64,000 nucleotides of DNA from Nocardia asteroides (GTDB taxonomy: Bacteria > Actinomycetota > Actinomycetes > Mycobacteriales > Mycobacteriaceae): contig NZ_LR134352.1 of NCBI RefSeq assembly GCF_900637185.1, positions 5,942,001-6,006,000 of the forward strand, read 5' to 3'. Position numbers and translations under genes: made by a program. Position 1 is the first letter of the stretch. Every line of letters starts with the position of its first letter. Under the pieces are notes generated by a model. That model was not told the DNA's origin. It saw nothing but the letters and a program-made list of their open reading frames with translations, and did no database searches. This document shows positions 59,180 through 64,000 of the stretch, piece by piece.

Positions 59180-60067
59180 ATGAGCAACGACAGCGGACCG
59201 GTGCTGGTGATCGGGGCCACCGGACAGCAGGGGCGGGCGACGGCGACCGCGTTGCTCGAACAGGGCGGGCGGGTACGGGCTTTCGTGCGCGACCCGGAGT
59301 CGGCGGGCGCGCGGGCGCTGCGGAGCGAAGGCGCCGAGCTGGTGGTGGGCGATCTCGACGACCCGGGCAGCGTGAAGGCCGCGCTGGACGGCAGCGCGAG
59401 CGTGTTCCTGATGCTGACCATGATGGAAGGGGTGCACATCACCGCCGCGGGCATCGCGGCCGAGCAGCGCCGGGGCGAGCTGGTGATCGACCTGGCCCGC
59501 GACAGTGGGATCGAGCATCTGGTCTACAGCTCGCTGCGCGGCGCCGGACAGAACTCGGGCGTGGAGTACTACGCGGCCAAGGAGCATCTGGAGTCCTATC
59601 TCGCCGTGCAAGGCGTGCCCGCCACGATCCTGCGGCCGGTGTTCTTCATGGACAACTTCGCGTCCTTCAACCGGCCGGTACTCGACGACACGGGCACGCT
59701 CACGGTGAACCTCGCGGTGCGCTCGGAGATCCCGCTCTCGCTGATCTCGGTCCGCGACATCGGCGCGTTCGCGGCGCTGGCCCTGACCCACCGCGACGAA
59801 TTCCTGGGCCGCACGCTGTCCATCGCCGGCGACCGGCTGACCCCGCCGCAGATCGCCCAGGTGTTCGGTGCGGCCGCCGGGCTGCCCGCCCGGAACGTGG
59901 TGGTGCCGAACGAGGCGGTGCGGGCCTTCGACGAGCAGGTGGCCAAGATGTTCGCCTTCTTCAACGAAGCGCCCGACGAAGGGGTCGACGTGTCCGCGCT
60001 GCGCGCGCTGCACCCGGGCTTGCAGGACCTGCCCACCTGGCTGCGCGCGACCGGCTGGCGGCCGTGA
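59180..60067 (+). CDS. NmrA-like NAD(P)-binding protein
   Basis: Encodes 295 residues from ATG 59180 (AAGGGAG upstream). Rossmann motif VLVIGATGQQGRATATALLEQG, then EGAELVVGDLDD, VYSSLRGAG and YYAAKEHLESYL: atypical short-chain dehydrogenase of the NmrA/HSCARG type, often a redox sensor or quinone reductase. Divergent from the XRE regulator. Confidence 0.9.
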   Translation: MSNDSGPVLVIGATGQQGRATATALLEQGGRVRAFVRDPESAGARALRSEGAELVVGDLDDPGSVKAALDGSASVFLMLTMMEGVHITAAGIAAEQRRGELVIDLARDSGIEHLVYSSLRGAGQNSGVEYYAAKEHLESYLAVQGVPATILRPVFFMDNFASFNRPVLDDTGTLTVNLAVRSEIPLSLISVRDIGAFAALALTHRDEFLGRTLSIAGDRLTPPQIAQVFGAAAGLPARNVVVPNEAVRAFDEQVAKMFAFFNEAPDEGVDVSALRALHPGLQDLPTWLRATGWRP

Positions 60068-60192
60068 CGGGCCGGACTTCACCACGACGGCGACGGCGGG
60101 CCTAGGCTGGAATCCGACCGGATGATCGCCCGGCCCGCGGTCGATGACCTGCGACGATCACTGCTCCGGTGGCGTACGGATCGAGGACGAAT

Positions 60193-60225
60193 TGCATACA
60201 TAGCGATGTGTGCATACGATAGCGA
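60193..60225 (+). promoter_or_regulatory. Metal-responsive operator candidate before the CDF gene
   Basis: TGCATACAT-AGCG-ATGTGTGCA is a 9-bp inverted repeat with one mismatch. The same area also reads as a direct repeat, GCATACATAGCGA and GCATACGATAGCGA. Placement 31 bp before the start suits an ArsR/SmtB-type repressor; none is encoded nearby. Confidence 0.6.
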
Positions 60226-60255
60226 CCGATCGAACCACAGGGAGAGGTGAACGCG

Positions 60256-61245
60256 ATGGGCGCAGGACACGGCCACGACCACAAGGTGTCGGCCGACAGC
60301 GATCGGCGGTGGCTGGCCGGAGCGCTGGCGGTGATCGTCACGTTCCTGATCGGCGAGGTGATCGTCGGCATCGTCGCCGATTCGCTGGCCCTGCTGTCCG
60401 ACGCGGCGCACATGACCACCGACGCGGCCTCCATCGTGCTGGCGCTGATGGCGATCCGGCTCGCGGCGCGCCCCGCCAGCGGCCGGATGACCTTCGGCTG
60501 GAAGCGGGTGGAGATCCTGTCGGCCCAGGCCAACGGCCTGACACTGCTCCTGCTGGCCCTGTGGCTGGGGTACGAGGCGATCCGCAGGCTGTTCGAGCCG
60601 CCGGAGGTGCACGGCACGCTGGTCCTGGTCACCGCGCTGATCGGCATCGTGGTGAACGTGCTGGCCACCTGGATGATCAGCCGCGCCGACCGCACCAGCC
60701 TCAATGTCGAGGGCGCCTACCAGCACATCCTCAACGACCTGTTCGCCTTCATCGCCACGGCGGCGGCGGGTCTGATCATCATCCTGACCGGCTGGGTGCA
60801 GGCCGACGTGATCGCCACGCTGATCGTGGTGGTGCTGATGATCAAGGCGGGCATCGGGCTGATCCGGGCGTCGAGCCGCATCTTCCTCGAGGCGGCGCCG
60901 GACTACCTCGACCCCGAGCGGGTCGGCCGGGACATGGCCGCGCGCGAGGGCGTGACCGAGGTGCACGACCTGCACATCTGGGAGATCACCTCCGGCTCCC
61001 CCGCGCTCTCGGCGCACGTGCTCGTGCAGCCGGGCCACGATTGCCACGCGGTCCGCGAGGACATCGCGCACATGCTCGACCACGAGCACCACATCGAGCA
61101 CGTCACCCTGCAGGTGGATCACGCGCGGCCCGAGGTGATCGACATCGGGACCGGCGGCACGGACAACCACTGCGCCGACTCGCACGGACCCAAGCACGTG
61201 GCGAGCGGGCAGGTCGCGAGCGGGCACACATCGCACACGCACTGA
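60256..61245 (+). CDS. Cation diffusion facilitator (CzcD/ZitB-like metal exporter)
   Basis: Encodes 329 residues. His-rich ends (AGHGHDHK and ASGHTSHTH) flank six membrane helices. The metal site shows LLSDAAHMTTDA in helix 2 (HxxxD) and NVEGAYQHILNDLFAF in helix 5 (HxxxD), plus a cytosolic C-terminal ferredoxin-like domain (VHDLHIWEITSGSPALSAHVLV). It expels Zn2+ or a similar ion against protons. ATG 60256 (GGAGAGG 8 nt upstream) is preferred over GTG 60247. Confidence 0.93.
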   Translation: MGAGHGHDHKVSADSDRRWLAGALAVIVTFLIGEVIVGIVADSLALLSDAAHMTTDAASIVLALMAIRLAARPASGRMTFGWKRVEILSAQANGLTLLLLALWLGYEAIRRLFEPPEVHGTLVLVTALIGIVVNVLATWMISRADRTSLNVEGAYQHILNDLFAFIATAAAGLIIILTGWVQADVIATLIVVVLMIKAGIGLIRASSRIFLEAAPDYLDPERVGRDMAAREGVTEVHDLHIWEITSGSPALSAHVLVQPGHDCHAVREDIAHMLDHEHHIEHVTLQVDHARPEVIDIGTGGTDNHCADSHGPKHVASGQVASGHTSHTH

Positions 61246-61251
61246 CCCGCG

Positions 61252-61298
61252 GACGAGAGAAGGCCCCACACCTGGATCAGGTGCGGGGCCTTCTCGTC
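61252..61298. terminator. Bidirectional terminator
   Basis: AGAAGGCCCC / GGGGCCTTCT with inner CACCTG / CAGGTG and loop GAT, flanked by GACGAG / CTCGTC. It serves the CDF gene and, on the other strand, the 38-residue peptide gene. Confidence 0.88.
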
Positions 61299-61351
61299 GG
61301 TCACGCTGTCAGGGCGGACCTGGTCGCTTCATCGACCGGGAGGCTGGGGTC

Positions 61352-61468
61352 TCAGCCGCCGAAGGAGCCGGTCCACAGGGTGTCGACCAGGCCGTGCAGT
61401 GCGGCGCCGAGGGTGTCGAAGAGGCCGTTCAGAGCGGCGCTACCGGTGTCGATGATAACGGGGATCAT
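61352..61468 (-). CDS. 38-residue acidic peptide of three 11-residue repeats, PorA/PorH-like candidate
   Basis: Too short for routine gene calling. ATG 61468 has AGAGGAA 6 nt upstream (61475-61481). The product has no signal peptide, no Lys or Arg, and three Asp at 7, 18 and 29, exactly 11 apart, each followed by Thr: units IPVIIDTGSAA, LNGLFDTLGAA and LHGLVDTLWTG. An 11-residue period makes an amphipathic helix. Two of the units also align as 33-bp DNA repeats (61377-61409 and 61410-61442, 27 of 33 bases). Corynebacterial PorA/PorH channel peptides are similar: short, acidic, no signal peptide, helical. It is flanked by a terminator and an AT-rich upstream region. Function is inferred. Confidence 0.7.
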   Translation of the reverse strand: MIPVIIDTGSAALNGLFDTLGAALHGLVDTLWTGSFGG

Positions 61469-61752
61469 AGTAATTCCTCTGTTTCTCGCATAGGCCCAGC
61501 CGGAGCTGGCTTACGAATGGCCTATCGACGCGAAATCGCCGGGAGTTACGAAATTCCGGATTTCGTGACCCTCGTAACAAAGAGGTTTGAAAACCTATCA
61601 CCACCTGCGGATATTCGCCGATACCTCATCTTTCTGAGGAAATTCTGAGAGCCGGATGAGAGTCATGTTGCGCGTATCCGATAAGCCCGAATTTTCGATG
61701 CCCCGAGAAATAGGGGCAGATCACGAACGAATGACGTGACATCTGGTCGCAC
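61469..61752. promoter_or_regulatory. AT-rich intergenic region upstream of the small peptide gene
   Basis: About 280 bp, clearly poorer in G+C than its surroundings, without a credible gene. It holds an inverted repeat ATAGGCC (61490) / GGCCTAT (61519) with inner CCAGC / GCTGG in the peptide's leader. It also lies beyond the 3' end of the lipase gene. Promoter activity for the peptide is likely. Confidence 0.55.
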
Positions 61753-63045
61753 CTATTCTCCGGCGCCCCGGATCGCCCGGCCCGCGATCATCGCCGCGAC
61801 CAGGCCGAGGAAGTCCAGGTGCGCCCGCAGCGGCCCGAGGCCACGGGCGACCGAGGTGACGGTGGAGGTGCCCGACTCGACCGGCCGACCGGCGAACCGC
61901 TCGGCCAGCCAGGTCAGGACCACGGGCACGACGAGGAATTCCAGCGGCAGGTGCGAGCCGCGGCGCACCCGCAGGTACTCGACGGTGGCGCCGGCCGCAC
62001 GATAGCGGTCGACGTGGGCGTCGATGTCGGCCACGGCGATCACCTCGTCGCGCACGCCCTGCACCACCAGCAGCGGGGCGGCCGGTGCCCGGGTGCCGGG
62101 TTCGATGTCGGCGAGGATGCGGCGCAGGGCCGGTTCGGCGAGCAACCCGGCCAGCCCGCCGCGCAGATGCCGGGAGACGTCACGTCGGGCGAAGCGCCAC
62201 AGCAGCGCGAAGGTGGTGCGCACTTCGGCCTCGCCGAGCAGGTCGCGGAAGCGCGCGTCGACGTGGTCGTCCAGCACCGGGTCGAGCTCGGGGTAGGCGC
62301 GGCGCAGCCCCGCGACGAAGGCCGCGGGGAATCCGGCGAACCAGCCGCCGTTGAGCCGGACGAACGCCGCCGCCGGGTCACCGACCGGCGAGCCCGCCGC
62401 GGCGCCGACGATGTTCAGCTCGGGCGCGTACTCCGCCGCCAGCTCGGCGGCCCACGCCGTCGCCAGGCCGCCGCCGGAGTATCCCCACAGCGCGACGGGC
62501 GTGGCAGGCGTGAGGCCCAGCGGCAGGAAGGACAGCGCGGCCCGCACCCCGTCGAGCGCGCGGTACCCGGGCTCGCGGGCGGCGCCGAATCGTCCGCCCA
62601 ACCCCTCGTGATCGGGTACCGAGACCGCCCAGCCCTGCCGCAGCGCCATGGCGACGATGGGCAGCTCCAGCGGTGCGATGGAGCCGTTCACCTTCGCCCC
62701 GTGCCGCAGCGCGTAGGACGGGAAACATTGCGGGGCAACGGCATCGATGGCGCACTGGAACGACACCAGCGGACGCGGACGCGTCGGGTCGGCGCCCCAG
62801 GGCAGCAGCACCGTGGTCACCGACACCTCCGGGGCACCGTCCAGATCGCAGGTGCGGTACAGCAGCTGCCACGCCGCGATGCGCTGGCGCACCAGCCCGA
62901 ACAGGGCCAGATCCACCGCCCGCGCCCGCACCACCGTGCCCGGCGCGAGCTCGTCCAGGTCGGGCGGCGTCGCGTAGAACGGGTCGGCGGGCGGCAGCAG
63001 CGGTGCGGTGGGTTCGGGAACCCGCACCAGCGCGTCGATGATCAC
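61753..63045 (-). CDS. LIP-family lipase without signal peptide
   Basis: Encodes 430 residues from GTG 63045, which overlaps the upstream stop (GTGA), indicating coupled translation; the frame also runs 42 bp further up. It has the LIP-family pattern SFQCAIDAVAPQCFPSYALRHG, VPDHEGLGG, nucleophile GYSGGG, Asp in VRDEVIAVAD and His in GSHLPLE. It is a paralogue of the lipase at 19.8 kb but lacks a recognisable signal peptide, so it may be intracellular or exported in another way. Confidence 0.85.
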   Translation of the reverse strand: MIIDALVRVPEPTAPLLPPADPFYATPPDLDELAPGTVVRARAVDLALFGLVRQRIAAWQLLYRTCDLDGAPEVSVTTVLLPWGADPTRPRPLVSFQCAIDAVAPQCFPSYALRHGAKVNGSIAPLELPIVAMALRQGWAVSVPDHEGLGGRFGAAREPGYRALDGVRAALSFLPLGLTPATPVALWGYSGGGLATAWAAELAAEYAPELNIVGAAAGSPVGDPAAAFVRLNGGWFAGFPAAFVAGLRRAYPELDPVLDDHVDARFRDLLGEAEVRTTFALLWRFARRDVSRHLRGGLAGLLAEPALRRILADIEPGTRAPAAPLLVVQGVRDEVIAVADIDAHVDRYRAAGATVEYLRVRRGSHLPLEFLVVPVVLTWLAERFAGRPVESGTSTVTSVARGLGPLRAHLDFLGLVAAMIAGRAIRGAGE

Positions 63046-64000
63046 AGGCTGCCGCCGCCACCGAAGAACCAGGGGTTGAACGTGCATGCCACGGCGTGAC
63101 CGCCTTCCGGATCGAGCGCCCGCAGCGCCAGGGAGGCGGCGCGGGGCGAGTACATCATCGTGAGATGGTCGGAAATGTCCTGCTCACAGCCGTTCTGCAG
63201 GGTGATGTTGTCGACCGTGGCGTCGGGTCCGGCCCGCAGGAAGGCCAGGTCGATGGGGTTCATCACCTCGTCGTAGCGGGAGGCCACGACGGTGTAGTCG
63301 ACGCCGGGCACGGTGTCACCGGTGGCGTTGAGCGTGGTGTAGAACGGCGAGCCGATGGCCTGCTCCACATTCGAGGCGCCGATGATCGGGCGGTAGAAGC
63401 CGAGGATGTCGATGCCGGCGTTGTTGATCATGCGGCCGAGAGTGGCCAGGCCGAGCAGCGCGGTGCCGTGGTGGGTGGCGCCGAAGCTGACCAGCTTGCC
63501 GACCTTGCCCTGCCCGCCCTCGAACTTGAGGTAGTGGTTGGCGACCGTGCCGCCCTGCGAGTGGCCGACGAAGTCGACCTGCTCGGCGCCGGTCGCCGCG
63601 AGCACCCGGTCGACGAACGCCGCCACCTGCTTCGCCGAATCGGCCATCGGGCCCACCCCGTAGCGGCCGGGCAGCACCGCCCCCATTCCGCCGCCCTCGA
63701 GCAGGCCGGACTTGCCGAAGTTCAGGGTGAACACGCACATCCCGGCCTTGGCCAGGCGCGGGGACAGATAGGAGAAGGTGTCGTAGGCGTTGAGCCAGGT
63801 GCCGTGCAGCAGCACCACCGGGCGCGGGTGCGCGGCGGTGGGCTTGCAGTCCCAGCGGTTGGCGCCGGGCGGCGCGGCGTCGGGGTGCAGCAGGCCGTAG
63901 GCGAAGGCGGGCAGGTAGGCCGACATCTCCGGGCCCTCGCCGACCGCGTCGCCCGATCGGCTGCCGGACGAGCCCGAGCTGCTGCCGGAGGCGCTGCCGG
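63042..64000 (-). CDS. Lipase, Ser/Gly-rich N-terminus, 5' end outside window
   Basis: The frame is open to the window edge; 318 residues are visible. Residues before PEMSAYLPAF are Ser/Gly-rich (SGSASGSSSGSSGSRSG), likely a linker behind a signal peptide that lies outside. The catalytic part has VVLLHGTWLNAYDTFSYL, nucleophile elbow GHSQGG and late ISDHLTMMYSP with the probable His. It belongs to the secreted esterase/lipase group common in mycobacteria and nocardiae. The following LIP gene is translationally coupled. Confidence 0.88.
   Translation of the reverse strand, partial: GSASGSSSGSSGSRSGDAVGEGPEMSAYLPAFAYGLLHPDAAPPGANRWDCKPTAAHPRPVVLLHGTWLNAYDTFSYLSPRLAKAGMCVFTLNFGKSGLLEGGGMGAVLPGRYGVGPMADSAKQVAAFVDRVLAATGAEQVDFVGHSQGGTVANHYLKFEGGQGKVGKLVSFGATHHGTALLGLATLGRMINNAGIDILGFYRPIIGASNVEQAIGSPFYTTLNATGDTVPGVDYTVVASRYDEVMNPIDLAFLRAGPDATVDNITLQNGCEQDISDHLTMMYSPRAASLALRALDPEGGHAVACTFNPWFFGGGGSL

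Overview
The window looks like a chromosomal piece of a mycolic-acid actinobacterium, most likely Nocardia or a close relative. The basis is very high G+C with strongly G/C-ending codons, two modular NRPS genes, class Ib ribonucleotide reductase split into nrdHIE and a distant nrdF, many TetR-family regulators, secreted LIP-type lipases, DUF3089 and DUF3558-like secreted proteins, and a GH5 endoglycoceramidase-like enzyme. The genus is an inference; no rRNA or tRNA gene is present.

Region 1 (1-16814) is one plus-strand operon: the 3' part of a large NRPS (C-A-PCP-E-C-A-PCP-C-A-PCP-E-TE), an ABC exporter (ATPase plus two permeases, with overlapping start and stop codons) and a FecB-like binding lipoprotein. 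The first A domain has a hydroxyornithine-like pocket, so a siderophore made, exported and recaptured by this block is the best reading.

Region 2 (16815-22695) holds a Tat-exported intradiol-dioxygenase-like lipoprotein behind three 11-bp repeats, a TetR/DoxX pair and a TetR/lipase/acyl-CoA synthetase group, each with a clear palindromic operator.

Region 3 (22778-28748, minus) is a second, dimodular NRPS (A-PCP-C-A-PCP-TE). Its last A domain reads as threonine and its TE has Cys in place of the Ser nucleophile. Threonine activation next to a Cys thioesterase is the arrangement expected of a beta-lactone maker. The gene also carries a foreign-looking insert and a duplicated 3' end. This is the most interesting locus of the window.

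Region 4 (28890-44171) is mostly housekeeping and secreted functions: epoxide hydrolase, an alpha/beta hydrolase back to back with an AraC regulator, nrdF, two paralogous lipoproteins, a DUF3089 protein, MgtE, a TetR/DUF899 pair, a HAD-like protein, an LLM flavoprotein, the GH5 enzyme and an RDD protein.

Region 5 (44185-61298) holds nrdHIE (sharing a tandem NrdR-like box pair with nrdF), an FMN reductase/TetR pair, nadE, the molybdopterin cluster (moaA-moaD and a DUF1801 gene on one strand; moeA, a moaC-mogA fusion and moaE on the other), a COG0523 GTPase, a peptidoglycan amidase, an ECF sigma factor, an immunity-like small protein behind a structured leader, an XRE/NmrA pair and a CDF metal exporter.

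Region 6 (61352-64000) has an unlisted 38-residue acidic peptide built of three 11-residue repeats, reminiscent of corynebacterial PorA/PorH, and two translationally coupled lipases, the second cut by the window end.
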